Assembly (NCBI GenBank): GCA_964368495.1
Contig: CAYJAJ010000005.1
Span: 36,219 to 100,218 of the forward strand
Origin: CALVGQ01 sp964368495
GTDB lineage: Bacteria; Bacillota_I; Bacilli_A; Erysipelotrichales; Erysipelotrichaceae
Direction: 5' to 3'
DNA: 64,000 nucleotides
The position numbers and the translations under genes were made by a program. Below are positions 36,990 to 44,959 of this stretch, piece after piece; position 1 is the stretch's first letter; each line of letters opens with the position of its first letter. The notes beneath the pieces were generated by a model. The model was given only the letters and a program-made list of their open reading frames with translations, was not told where the DNA came from and made no database searches.

Positions 36990-37289
36990 TTAATTTGTTA
37001 GACGGCTCGCTTGTGCTGCAAGCTCTGCTTGAGTTTGACGATATGCTCTAGCAGAAATTCTTAAAAACTCGATGTACTGTGTTAGAAGCATTGAAATTTT
37101 TGCAAAATCATCCTGATAACCTTGGATTTGCTGTACAAAAGCAACATTATCACTTCCTTTCCACCCAGTTGACATTCCTTCGATCATTTGGTAAAGACGC
37201 TTAACATTTTCTTGCACTTGTAAATTGTAATCATCGATTACATTGGCACTACTTTCCAATACATGCGGTTCAACTAATATGGTTCTCAT
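36990..37289 (-). CDS. WXG100 family secreted protein
   Basis: A 99-residue protein with the canonical turn GWKGSDN (W43-K-G) between two amphipathic helices. It is the first gene of the type VII cluster and follows an excellent GAGGAGG ribosome site. It probably forms a heterodimer with the W-x-S protein encoded 12 bases downstream. A candidate YxxxD/E-type export signal is less clear here (YIEFLR near 68). Confidence 0.9.
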   Translation of the reverse strand: MRTILVEPHVLESSANVIDDYNLQVQENVKRLYQMIEGMSTGWKGSDNVAFVQQIQGYQDDFAKISMLLTQYIEFLRISARAYRQTQAELAAQASRLTN

Positions 37290-37354
37290 TAATCATTCCT
37301 CCTCTATACTTATATATAGTCAAAAATAATTTAAATCCTACATATTTAAATAGC

Positions 37355-37391
37355 ATAAAAAAACTAAATACCCATTTTTAGGTATCTAGTT
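37355..37391 (-). terminator. Terminator between the BlaR-like gene and the type VII cluster
   Basis: AACTAGATACC pairs with GGTATTTAGTT (10 of 11 positions) around an 8-base loop and is followed leftward by seven T. It separates the BlaI/BlaR transcript from the downstream WXG100 genes, so the latter need their own promoter; none of good quality was seen in the remaining 65 bases. Confidence 0.8.
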
Positions 37392-37396
37392 ATTTT

Positions 37397-38851
37397 TTAT
37401 TGAAGAAATGGTTCAGGATTGTATGGTTCATTATTTATTCTCATTGAAAATCCTAAGTGCGGTCCTGTAGCCATTCCGCTTGTACCATAAATTCCAATTG
37501 ACTCGCCACTTTCTACTTGTTGTCCTATTTCAACAAATATCTTTTCAAGGTGTGCATAAGAAGTTGTGAAATTGTTTCCATGATCTATAGTTATTGTATT
37601 TCCACTTGTTTCATGATATTCTGCCATGACAACAGCGCCCTTAGCAAATGCAAACACTACGTTGTTTGTCTCACTATTCATATCCACTTCTTCATGTCCT
37701 TCATAACATCCCCATCCACAGGTGATATTAGGATCTTGAATAGGAGTTGTGATATCATAATGATCTTTAATCTCTAATACATCATTAAACTTTTCAACAT
37801 TGGAATCATCAACACTATACAGTACTGCATGGCTAGCACACGATGACAATGTAACACACATCAAAATTAACGTTATAGTTAGAGCGGTAATTGATTGTGA
37901 TGATTTTTTGTTTTTATCATAATTTAATAATTTATTAATTCTTTTTCTTAAATTATCTTTAGAACTTGATAATCTCACATCAAAAGAAGCAAAATTATTA
38001 TTTACATTAACACTATCTAAAATAGTATGCGCATACTCTTTGCGTTCAAAACTACTCAAATCATTTACTATAATTTCATCACATGATTGTTCAAGATTTA
38101 TATCGAATGGCTTTTCAAATAAATAAACCAAAGGGTTGTACCAATGTACTATTTTAATAAAAAGAAACAAATACTTCCACCACAGGTCATTTCTTTTAAG
38201 ATGCACTAATTCATGCTTTAACACATAATCAAGTGATTTCTCACTCAAATTCTTATTTAAGATAAGTTTATACGTAAATATTCCAACCAACATCGGTGAT
38301 GCACATGATTCATTACGATAGACTTCAATAGGTTTCTTAATATTCATCGTAGTTTTTAAACTGTTAAAGGTTGGTGTACTTTCCAGTTTTTTTGAACTAG
38401 TTAATTCTTTTTTGAATTTTCTATAACATACACAATACCACAACAAACTCACAATCATTCCAATTACCCAAACAATCATACAAAAATCAGAAAAGGATAC
38501 ATTGAATAATGGATTTGAAACAACCTCATGGGTTGCAATAGATTTATAAATTTCTGGTTGTTGTAAAAACAAATCACTTGATAGTTCACTTATCATATTT
38601 TTTGAAACATAGTCAATACTTGTCGTAAACAAAGAAATATTATTTTGAATCTCACTAGGATAATAATTAAATAAACTCAATATAATTAAATGAATTGGAA
38701 TTATAAATAAAAGTACTACACTTTTAGATAGACTGTATTTCCAATTTGCACTTTGTTTTTTTTCAATAGCTTTATTCATAAAAAAGTATATCAATACACC
38801 ACTACTTCCAACTATTGTACAAACACAATTAAGTATAAATAAATCTCTCAT
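37397..38851 (-). CDS. BlaR1/MecR1-like M56 metallopeptidase sensor fused to a degenerate M23 domain
   Basis: A 484-residue membrane protein. Helices lie near residues 1-25, 42-61 and 122-142, and a fourth at about 318-337. The cytoplasmic zinc-protease site HELVHLKRND is at 213-222, with the EQSCDE segment near 254. BlaR1 normally ends in a penicillin-binding sensor; here the extracellular part is an M23 (LytM-like) domain from about 370. It keeps His386 and Asp390 (GHEEVD), His434 (YAHL) and His465, but the second His of the HxH motif is Gly467 (PHLGF), removing a zinc ligand. It could therefore sense peptidoglycan rather than cut it. It follows blaI by 13 bases and presumably triggers BlaI cleavage. 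Confidence 0.88.
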   Translation of the reverse strand: MRDLFILNCVCTIVGSSGVLIYFFMNKAIEKKQSANWKYSLSKSVVLLFIIPIHLIILSLFNYYPSEIQNNISLFTTSIDYVSKNMISELSSDLFLQQPEIYKSIATHEVVSNPLFNVSFSDFCMIVWVIGMIVSLLWYCVCYRKFKKELTSSKKLESTPTFNSLKTTMNIKKPIEVYRNESCASPMLVGIFTYKLILNKNLSEKSLDYVLKHELVHLKRNDLWWKYLFLFIKIVHWYNPLVYLFEKPFDINLEQSCDEIIVNDLSSFERKEYAHTILDSVNVNNNFASFDVRLSSSKDNLRKRINKLLNYDKNKKSSQSITALTITLILMCVTLSSCASHAVLYSVDDSNVEKFNDVLEIKDHYDITTPIQDPNITCGWGCYEGHEEVDMNSETNNVVFAFAKGAVVMAEYHETSGNTITIDHGNNFTTSYAHLEKIFVEIGQQVESGESIGIYGTSGMATGPHLGFSMRINNEPYNPEPFLQ

Positions 38852-38864
38852 AAACCTTCACCCT

Positions 38865-39239
38865 CTACTTCCTGTTTAACCACTCTTTCAATTCATTAAT
38901 TTCATTTTCTGAAATTTCATCACTGAATAATGCAGTCATAAAATTTTTAATTGACCCTTGATACTCTGAATCCAAAAAACCAGTTGCTTTCTTTCTTTCA
39001 TATTCTTTTCGTGTATACTTAGGGAAATAATAAACTTCCCTCCCCACTTTCTTTGAGTTCAACAAATCTTTGTTACATAGTCGAGAAAGAAATGTAGATA
39101 AAGTTTGTCTTTTCCATGAACGATTTCCTAGTTCGTTAAAATGCGACAATAACTCACTGGGTGTTTTTTCGTGTTGACTATTCCATAAAAAATCCATTAT
39201 TTGTAATTCAGTATCTGACAATTGCTTAAAAGTATCCAT
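38865..39239 (-). CDS. BlaI/MecI family transcriptional repressor
   Basis: A 124-residue winged-helix repressor. The opening QLSDTELQIMDFLW and the recognition-helix region RQTLSTFLSRLCNKDLL are characteristic. Relatives bind as dimers to TACA/TGTA dyads and are inactivated when a BlaR1-type membrane protease is stimulated, usually by beta-lactams. The adjacent BlaR1-like gene and the dyad upstream of its own promoter make it autoregulated by inference. It starts from an ATG with a GGAGGG site. Confidence 0.93.
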   Translation of the reverse strand: MDTFKQLSDTELQIMDFLWNSQHEKTPSELLSHFNELGNRSWKRQTLSTFLSRLCNKDLLNSKKVGREVYYFPKYTRKEYERKKATGFLDSEYQGSIKNFMTALFSDEISENEINELKEWLNRK

Positions 39240-39267
39240 ATTTACCCTCCGATAAGACTACATACAC

Positions 39268-39295
39268 GTAATACAATACTATAATACTACATCAA
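39268..39295 (-). promoter_or_regulatory. Promoter of the blaI-blaR operon
   Basis: TTGATG (39290-39295) and TATTAC (39268-39273) are 16 bases apart on the minus strand. The -35 box sits inside the BlaI-type operator, which fits repression by occlusion. Confidence 0.5.
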
Positions 39296-39301
39296 TGTAG
39301 T
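39286..39301. promoter_or_regulatory. BlaI-type operator
   Basis: ACTACAT-CA-ATGTAGT is a perfect 7+7 inverted repeat with TACA/TGTA half-sites as in BlaI/MecI operators. A second copy of the half-site ACTACAT starts at 39258, nearer the gene. Confidence 0.7.
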
Positions 39302-39399
39302 CGTTTCAAGTATTTTTGATAATTTTGTTCATATAATGTAAAATATTGATACTAGGAGAAAATTTATCATTTGTATTTTTAATGATAATAAGTATAGTT

Positions 39400-39918
39400 A
39401 TGCTGAAAATTATAAGTCAGAATGATTTTGATGAGTTTTATCAAATATTAAAAGAAAACTTTCCAAATACTGAATACCGAAGTTACGATGAACAAAAGAA
39501 ATTATTTTTAAACAAGCTTTATCATGCTTATGGTTTCTATTTAGAAAATCAATTAGTTGCCACTGTTGCCTTATGGGATTTAAATAACTTCTCGTACATC
39601 GAACATCTTGCAGTATCAACTAAGCATAAGAATAAAGGTTTAGGTACAAAAATTTTAAAAGAATGCATTCAAATGAAAGATAATACTGTAATTTTAGAGG
39701 TAGAGCCTGCTATAGATGATATCACAACACGAAGAATATCATTTTATGAAAGAAACGGCTTTGCATTAAACTATCACGCATATAAAATGCCTCCACTAAA
39801 TAACAATTCATTATGGCTAGATCTTCATATCATGAGTTATCCAAATGAACTAACATCTGATGAATTTGCTACAGTTCAAAAAGAGTTGTACAAAAAAGTA
39901 TACAACTTACATATTTAA
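39400..39918 (+). CDS. GNAT family N-acetyltransferase
   Basis: A 172-residue acetyltransferase. The acetyl-CoA-binding motif KHKNKGLGTKIL (about residues 74-85) matches the R/Q-x-x-G-x-G/A pattern, preceded by the strand IEHLAVS, and the ISFYERNGF segment near 112 is the usual C-terminal motif. The acceptor substrate is unknown. The start is uncertain: ATG 39400 gives a normal N-terminus but lacks a ribosome site, while a GGAG at 39354 has no in-frame start at a good distance. It is divergent from blaI, with a TATAAT box at 39332-39337, about 30 bases from the BlaI operator. Confidence 0.85.
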   Translation: MLKIISQNDFDEFYQILKENFPNTEYRSYDEQKKLFLNKLYHAYGFYLENQLVATVALWDLNNFSYIEHLAVSTKHKNKGLGTKILKECIQMKDNTVILEVEPAIDDITTRRISFYERNGFALNYHAYKMPPLNNNSLWLDLHIMSYPNELTSDEFATVQKELYKKVYNLHI

Positions 39919-39930
39919 TTGAATCGCTAC

Positions 39931-39984
39931 AAAAAAGTACTGTTTAAGCCCACACTTGTGTGTCCCATAATTCAGTACTTTTTT
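39931..39984. terminator. Bidirectional terminator between the GNAT and pyrophosphatase-like genes
   Basis: AAAAAAGTACTG and CAGTACTTTTTT form a 12-bp outer stem, and CACAC-TT-GTGTG adds an inner hairpin. T tracts occur on both strands, serving the two converging genes. Confidence 0.85.
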
Positions 39985-39993
39985 ATACATTTA

Positions 39994-40313
39994 TTATAAT
40001 AATTGTATTTTACTATCGAAATATTTTTCTTGAAAAAATATAGCCTCTTTAATTTCTTCAATAGTCAATATTACATCACATGGACATACAACCCATTTAT
40101 TCTCAATATCATCACCTCGAGTAATAATCGTAAATAGCTTTCCCTCAAATTCAGAAATTGGTTCATCTACACCAAGAACATACACATCTTGTTCATCATT
40201 ATCCTCGCAAATATTCTAGGAACATATCCGTAATTGATGGGATATATTAAATCTGGATATTCAGGATGTTGACTATTTAAAGGACGATCTATGATAACTC
40301 TTACTAATTTCAT
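39994..40313 (-). pseudogene. Inorganic pyrophosphatase-like gene with a frameshift
   Basis: The first frame from the ATG at 40313 encodes MKLVRVIIDRPLNSQHPEY and YPINYGYVP, the start of small soluble pyrophosphatase-like proteins. It then leaves frame. Another frame continues from about 40207 with EDNDEQDVYVLGVDEP, EFEGKLFTIITR, NKWVVCP and KEAIFFQEKYF, which fits the family's C-terminal half; DNDEQD resembles the metal-binding D-x-D-x-x-D signature. One missing base (or two extra) in the region 40205-40215 would restore a 107-codon gene. It is either a pseudogene or a sequence error; conservation of both halves argues for a recent event. It lies 18 bases after telA in the same direction. 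Confidence 0.75.
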
Positions 40314-40331
40314 GTAACATTCTAAGTTAAC

Positions 40332-41438
40332 TTATCCTCTAAATTCTAATAATTTAGCTCCAAGTTCCTTTTCAATTTTAATTAATTCTTGCTCAGCAGC
40401 AACACGCTTAGCATGTCCTTCAGTTTGTATTTGGAGTACTTCATCCAGTGTAGAAATAAGTGTTTCATTTGTTTTAATCAATGTATCTATATCAACAATT
40501 CCTCTTTCTGACTCTTTAGCAGTTTCAATAGTCGTTGTTTTTAGTGTCTCTGCATTCTTTTTTAGTAACTCATTAGTCATATCCGTTACTTCTCTTTGAG
40601 CCTTCATAGCCTGCTCAGAATGAGATATTCCCAATGCTAAAATCATTTGTGTTTTCCATAATGGAATGGTATTTACTAAAGTAGACTGAATTTTCTCACT
40701 CATCAAATTATTATTATTTTGAACTAGTCTGATTTGAGGAGCCATTTGAATAGAAACAGTTCTAGTAAGTTGCAAATCATGAATCTTTTTCTCAAAGCGA
40801 TTGCATGCATTAGCTAAATCATTTGCGGCTTGAGAATCTTCTGGAAGTGATGATTGATTTGCTTTTTCCACTAGCGCAGTCAATTCAACAGATCTTACTT
40901 CTTCTAACTTCTTTTGACCAGCTAAAATATACATCGATAACTCTTTGAAGTTATTCAAATTTTTTTCATATAACTGATCAAGTACTGTGATATCTTTAAT
41001 TAAGATAATTTGATGATTCTCTAAAATGTTACAAATGTTTTCTACATTCACTTCTGCTTTATTGTAACGAGCTTTTAAATCGGCGATTTTATTACCTGCT
41101 TTTTTAAAAATAGATAAAAATCCCTTATCTTCTTCATTTGGATTAAACCCTTTTAACTCTCCAATCAACCCAGTCAAAGCATCTCCTACAACTCCTAAAT
41201 CTTTTGTCCTTACATTTTCTAATGCTGAATCACTGAAATCAGCGATCTTCTTTTGTGCAGATGATCCATACTGTAAAATTATTTGATTGTCATGCAAATC
41301 AATTTGCTGTGAAAACTCATTTACTGTAGCTAGTTCTTCTTCTGATAAATTTGTTTCAGGCGCTTCTACATCAACTACTTCATTTTCAATCAACTCGTTT
41401 TCTTCGCTTGTTAAACTTAACTTAATTTTATCATTCAT
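40332..41438 (-). CDS. TelA-family toxic anion resistance protein
   Basis: A 368-residue helical protein without membrane segments. Hallmarks include the central LYEKNLNNFKELSMYILAGQ (about 155-174), the QMAPQIRLVQNNN segment (about 228-240) and the IPLWKTQMILAL segment near 260. The family was named for tellurite resistance and is often associated with XpaC-like membrane proteins and envelope stress or lipid changes; the molecular function is not established. It is the third gene of an operon with an XpaC-like gene and an unknown gene. It has an AGAGGAA site. Confidence 0.9.
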   Translation of the reverse strand: MNDKIKLSLTSEENELIENEVVDVEAPETNLSEEELATVNEFSQQIDLHDNQIILQYGSSAQKKIADFSDSALENVRTKDLGVVGDALTGLIGELKGFNPNEEDKGFLSIFKKAGNKIADLKARYNKAEVNVENICNILENHQIILIKDITVLDQLYEKNLNNFKELSMYILAGQKKLEEVRSVELTALVEKANQSSLPEDSQAANDLANACNRFEKKIHDLQLTRTVSIQMAPQIRLVQNNNNLMSEKIQSTLVNTIPLWKTQMILALGISHSEQAMKAQREVTDMTNELLKKNAETLKTTTIETAKESERGIVDIDTLIKTNETLISTLDEVLQIQTEGHAKRVAAEQELIKIEKELGAKLLEFRG

Positions 41439-41468
41439 ACTTATTTCCTCTTTCTTACATGTGTTATT

Positions 41469-42047
41469 TTATATGACTTTTAAGTTTTTATCAATCACTA
41501 AACTTATTTTATCCATCATTACTACTTTTGATTTTTCAATACATTTTTTTNNNNNNNNNNCCATATACCCTTGATAATATTTTTTATTTTTTTTAGGTTG
41601 TTCAAAATCTTTTATTTCCTTATTAACAAACACCAAAACTTTGCACAAATCATCTTTATTTAAACTAATACTATTCAAATAACGATTTATTGCTGCCTTA
41701 TGACCTTCTTTGTAATATCCACGAAATGAATTTTCGTATTCAAAGTTATGAAACTGTTGCATTACAAAATCATATCGGCTATTGAAATCCAATGTATTTA
41801 TTTGTTCCATATGAACATCATCAAACGTTGCATTAGGAGCCTTATTTATATTCTTTCCAGTTAAACGATCAATCATCTCACTTTGAACTAAATCTGGCAC
41901 TGAATCGTACCCTGTTCTTTTAACTCCATCATTAATTGTATTTTTAACTAATGAATCGAAATCGGAAATTGTTGTATTGATGTATGTATCATCATTTAGT
42001 TTATTAAAAACGTCATCTAAAAAATCAAAATCACCTTTTTTACTCAT
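41469..42047 (-). CDS. Uncharacterised protein between XpaC-like and TelA genes (contains assembly gap)
   Basis: About 192 residues, mostly polar, with no membrane segment. I do not recognise the family. Visible features are an acidic N-terminus (KKGDFDFLDDVFNKL), the RLTGKNINKAPNATFDD segment and a middle aromatic stretch (FHNFEYENSFRGYY). The start at 42047 has a GGTGG site and overlaps the XpaC-like gene by 8 bases. Ten N at 41551-41560 interrupt the C-terminal part; only one of the three frames beyond the gap is open to a stop (KKCIEKSKVVM...LKVI), so the last 26 residues are likely but the bridge is unknown. Position suggests a partner of XpaC/TelA. Confidence 0.65.
   Translation of the reverse strand: MSKKGDFDFLDDVFNKLNDDTYINTTISDFDSLVKNTINDGVKRTGYDSVPDLVQSEMIDRLTGKNINKAPNATFDDVHMEQINTLDFNSRYDFVMQQFHNFEYENSFRGYYKEGHKAAINRYLNSISLNKDDLCKVLVFVNKEIKDFEQPKKNKKYYQGYMXXXXKKCIEKSKVVMMDKISLVIDKNLKVI
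41551..41560. other. Assembly gap (10 N)
   Basis: Ten N in the gene upstream of telA, bordered by a run of T. Its size is likely nominal, as for the identical-length gap in oppD. Confidence 0.95.
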
Positions 42048-42924
42048 CAATATCCACCCCACTATTCACAGTATTGATCGTTTTTTCTTCAATCAACCCA
42101 TCTTTTCTTAATATAGCTTGTAATGTAAGTATATCTGCAGATAAATTCATTGCATCACTTTCATAGAAATTCACAGAAAGAACATTAATAGCCTCATTAA
42201 CTAAAATAATTGTCTTAATTACTTTATCTTCAATTTTATTTAATTCTCTTAGTTCATATTTTGAATCACGAATCGACTTATAATTGCCTAATATTTCTAA
42301 CAACATAGGCAAATAATGTTGATACAACTTTCTAAGTTTAGATTTAGAATCAGAAAAATCAGCTGCCAAATATTCAATATGCTTAATTAACGAAACTGTT
42401 TCAAATAACTTTGTCTTAATTTCACTGTTCTCAATATTAACATTAAACTCATTAATTTCATCAATATAGTATTGAGCATCCTTATAATTGGCATCGACTT
42501 GAACATCAAAATTAATGCTTACTTTATTTGTAGTGTAAGAAAGCAAATATTGAATAATGCTGTTATATTCTGCAGGATGAGCTCTTGAAAAATCTTTTAG
42601 ACTTGTAACCCCATTCTCTTTGTAATACAGCATTAAATCACTTAAATCCTCAAAATCAGTATTTTTAGCACATAATGTTAAATCGTTACATAACTTGAAT
42701 TTAGAATACTTCTTGAAGTAATTACTTAAATAGCCATAAACGACTTTGTTTTCATTTTTATTTAATTTATGAATTTTTACTTTCATAGAATTATTTTTTA
42801 TTTCATCAATGAATTTCTTGATTTTCTTTTCAAACAATAAATAAAAAACATAAGAAACTATAAATATAGTACTATATTCACTAAACAAAACACATAATAA
42901 TCCTACCAAAATTAATATACTCAT
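42040..42924 (-). CDS. XpaC-like membrane protein (5-bromo-4-chloroindolyl phosphate hydrolysis family)
   Basis: A 294-residue protein. A hydrophobic hairpin or single anchor covers residues 1-30, followed by a basic stretch (EKKIKKF). The conserved C-terminal half shows KSKLRKLYQHYLPMLLEILGNY (read in parts, residues 199-220), the signature of the XpaC family, with the preceding helix containing FDVQVDANYKDAQYYID. XpaC proteins commonly neighbour TelA; the enzymatic name comes from an old phenotype and the true function is unclear. It is first in the operon, with TATAAT at 42950-42955 and a GAGGAG site. Confidence 0.75.
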   Translation of the reverse strand: MSILILVGLLCVLFSEYSTIFIVSYVFYLLFEKKIKKFIDEIKNNSMKVKIHKLNKNENKVVYGYLSNYFKKYSKFKLCNDLTLCAKNTDFEDLSDLMLYYKENGVTSLKDFSRAHPAEYNSIIQYLLSYTTNKVSINFDVQVDANYKDAQYYIDEINEFNVNIENSEIKTKLFETVSLIKHIEYLAADFSDSKSKLRKLYQHYLPMLLEILGNYKSIRDSKYELRELNKIEDKVIKTIILVNEAINVLSVNFYESDAMNLSADILTLQAILRKDGLIEEKTINTVNSGVDIDE

Positions 42925-42949
42925 TTAATATACTCCTCATTACTACAAT

Positions 42950-42955
42950 ATTATA
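42950..42955 (-). promoter_or_regulatory. -10 box of the XpaC-TelA operon
   Basis: A perfect TATAAT on the minus strand about 25 bases before the ATG. The -35 region (GGTTAA at 17 bases) is poor. Confidence 0.4.
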
Positions 42956-43057
42956 TCATATACTATTCAAACTTAACCACAGATTATGTAACAGATTTAT
43001 AAATATATATTTTTCTTTATATTTATATATAAATTATATAATAATTACTGGTAAAGA

Positions 43058-43086
43058 TTGACATTTTTTACAAAAAAAAGTAAATT
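43058..43086 (+). promoter_or_regulatory. Promoter of the LacI-family regulator gene
   Basis: A perfect TTGACA (43058-43063) is followed after 17 bases by TAAATT (43081-43086), 26 bases before the ATG. Confidence 0.65.
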
Positions 43087-43112
43087 ATATATTAGAAAGA
43101 CGAGGATAAATT

Positions 43113-44114
43113 ATGGTAACTATTAAGGATGTAGCAAAGAAAACTGGATTATCTCCTGCTACAATATCTAGAATATTAAATCATGATCCTACTTTAAAAG
43201 TTCCCGATAATACAAGAAACAAAGTATTAGAAGAAGCTAAAAATCTAGGTTATATTAAACGAAAATTCAATCGTAAAAATAATTATAAAACAATAAAGGT
43301 TGGAATAGTTCAATGGTATTCAATGGAAAGAGAACTTCAAGATCCATTTTATTTAGCTATTCGTATCGGAGCAGAAAATGCACTTCAAAAAAACAATGTA
43401 GAAATCGTAAGGTATTTTAAAAATGAACACCAAAAATTAGATTTTAACAACATTGATTCCTTAATTTGTATTGGCAAGTTTAGCAAGGATGAAATTGCTG
43501 AATTTAGAAAAGTCAGTGACCATATTATTTTTGTAGATATGAACATGGACAGAATTTATGTAAACTCAATTGTTCTTGACTTTAAAAATGCAGTCAATGA
43601 TGTCATGAATCATCTGTACAATTTAGGTCATCGAAAAATTGGTTTTTTAGGTGGTCAAGAAATGACATCAGACATGAAAACATATACTGATATCAGAAAT
43701 GTTTGTTTCCAAAATTATTGCCAACAAAATGGAATTGTTTATAAAAAATATATGAAACTTAATGAATTCACAATTGAGTCTGGATATAACATGATGAAGG
43801 AAATTATTGCAACAAATGATTTGCCAACTGCAATATTTGCAGCAAGTGATCCAATTGCGGTTGGTGCTATCCGCGCCTTATCTGAACACAAAATCAAAAT
43901 TCCTGAAGATATATCAATAGTTGGATTCAATAATGATCCATCAAGTGCATTCACAAATCCCCCACTAACCACTATAAATGCGCCGTGTGAAAAAATTGGA
44001 GAGATTGCTGCATCAAGTTTGTTAGAAATGCGTGCACAAAAGAAAATATATCCTAAGAAAATCACTATTCCCTGTGAATTAGTTATACGCGAATCATGTG
44101 GCAAAGCAAAGTAA
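43113..44114 (+). CDS. LacI/GalR-family transcriptional regulator
   Basis: A 333-residue repressor. The N-terminal helix-turn-helix is textbook (MVTIKDVAKKTGLSPATISRIL), with the hinge KVLEEAKNLGYIKR near 45. The periplasmic-binding-like effector domain contains NLGHRKIGFLGG near 170, FAASDPIAVGAIRAL near 245 and SIVGFNND near 270, resembling MsmR/GalR-type sugar regulators. It stands alone, between XpaC-TelA and rnc, with no sugar gene nearby, so its target genes are elsewhere. It is ended by a strong terminator. Confidence 0.92.
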   Translation: MVTIKDVAKKTGLSPATISRILNHDPTLKVPDNTRNKVLEEAKNLGYIKRKFNRKNNYKTIKVGIVQWYSMERELQDPFYLAIRIGAENALQKNNVEIVRYFKNEHQKLDFNNIDSLICIGKFSKDEIAEFRKVSDHIIFVDMNMDRIYVNSIVLDFKNAVNDVMNHLYNLGHRKIGFLGGQEMTSDMKTYTDIRNVCFQNYCQQNGIVYKKYMKLNEFTIESGYNMMKEIIATNDLPTAIFAASDPIAVGAIRALSEHKIKIPEDISIVGFNNDPSSAFTNPPLTTINAPCEKIGEIAASSLLEMRAQKKIYPKKITIPCELVIRESCGKAK

Positions 44115-44142
44115 TTCATTGGAAAAGTTAAATATAACAAAT

Positions 44143-44175
44143 AAAAAGCTATCATTTTATTAATGATAGCTTTTT
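44143..44175. terminator. Bidirectional terminator between lacI-type gene and rnc
   Basis: AAAAAGCTATCATT and AATGATAGCTTTTT form a 14-bp stem around five bases, with T tracts on both strands; it is about 90 bases beyond the rnc stop. Confidence 0.85.
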
Positions 44176-44267
44176 CATAATTTGAATAAACATACACAAT
44201 TGAAAGAATAGTTTCATCAAAAAACAAAAGCAATTAGGAAATACGTTATTAGTACTTCTTCCTTAAA

Positions 44268-44948
44268 TTACTTAACCATTTTTTCAAAAGCATTTTGGGC
44301 TGCTGCTTGTTCAGCCTTTTTCTTACTTTGTCCTTTTCCATGTCCTAATGTTATGTCATCAAGTTTGACTAATACTTCAAACTCAGGTTTGTTACTTGGA
44401 CCTGTTACATGCACAACTTCATAAATGACACTTTTTCTTAAGTCAGCTTGTACAAATTCTTGAAGTTTCGTTTTGAAGTCAACCTGCAAAATCAAATCAG
44501 GTTTTTGAAGTAAGGGCAAAATAACCTCGTTCAAAATATTGTCAATCGCATCCAATCCATTTTCTAAATACAGTGCACCCAGCAATGCTTCAAAAGTATC
44601 TGCAAGAATAGAATCTCGATCTCTTCCACCTGTTTTTTCTTCACCTACACCCAGTTTAATAAACTGATTTAATTGAAGTTGTCTAGTGTATTTTGCGAGT
44701 GCTTCTTCACAAACAAGTCGCGCTCTAAGTGTTGTCATTTGTCCTTCACTTAATGGTTCATTTAATCGCATCATTTTATTAGAAACCCATAACTGCAAAA
44801 CAGCATCACCCATGAATTCTAAGCGTTCATTATCCTGTTTAGCCTGCTTATGTTCATTTAAATATGATGTATGTACAAATGCTTGATTAATTAAAAAAGC
44901 ATTATTAACTATTACTCCGCGATTTTTTAACCATGTTATTACTTCCAT
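44268..44948 (-). CDS. rnc: Ribonuclease III
   Basis: A 226-residue double-strand RNA endonuclease that processes rRNA and other structured RNAs. The nuclease signature NERLEFMGDAVLQL is near residues 37-50 and the second acidic site DTFEALLGALYLE is near 112. The C-terminal dsRNA-binding domain ends with GQSKKKAEQAAAQNA. I start at 44948, where GAGG is eight bases upstream; the in-frame start five codons earlier lacks one. It follows recG directly (overlap in the longer form, 11 bases apart here). Confidence 0.95.
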   Translation of the reverse strand: MEVITWLKNRGVIVNNAFLINQAFVHTSYLNEHKQAKQDNERLEFMGDAVLQLWVSNKMMRLNEPLSEGQMTTLRARLVCEEALAKYTRQLQLNQFIKLGVGEEKTGGRDRDSILADTFEALLGALYLENGLDAIDNILNEVILPLLQKPDLILQVDFKTKLQEFVQADLRKSVIYEVVHVTGPSNKPEFEVLVKLDDITLGHGKGQSKKKAEQAAAQNAFEKMVK

Positions 44949-44959
44949 ATTCGTTCCTC

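Noticed and set aside
30609..37289. LXG toxin or immunity genes belonging to the type VII cluster
   Set aside because: All genes around the cluster are accounted for and none has an LXG-like helical N-terminus or toxin-like tail.
41287..41574. A rightward frame running into the N gap opposite telA
   Set aside because: It is antisense to telA and to the preceding gene, and its C-terminus is made of N.
43739..44233. A 164-codon leftward frame opposite the LacI-type gene
   Set aside because: It mirrors a clear regulator gene and spans its terminator.
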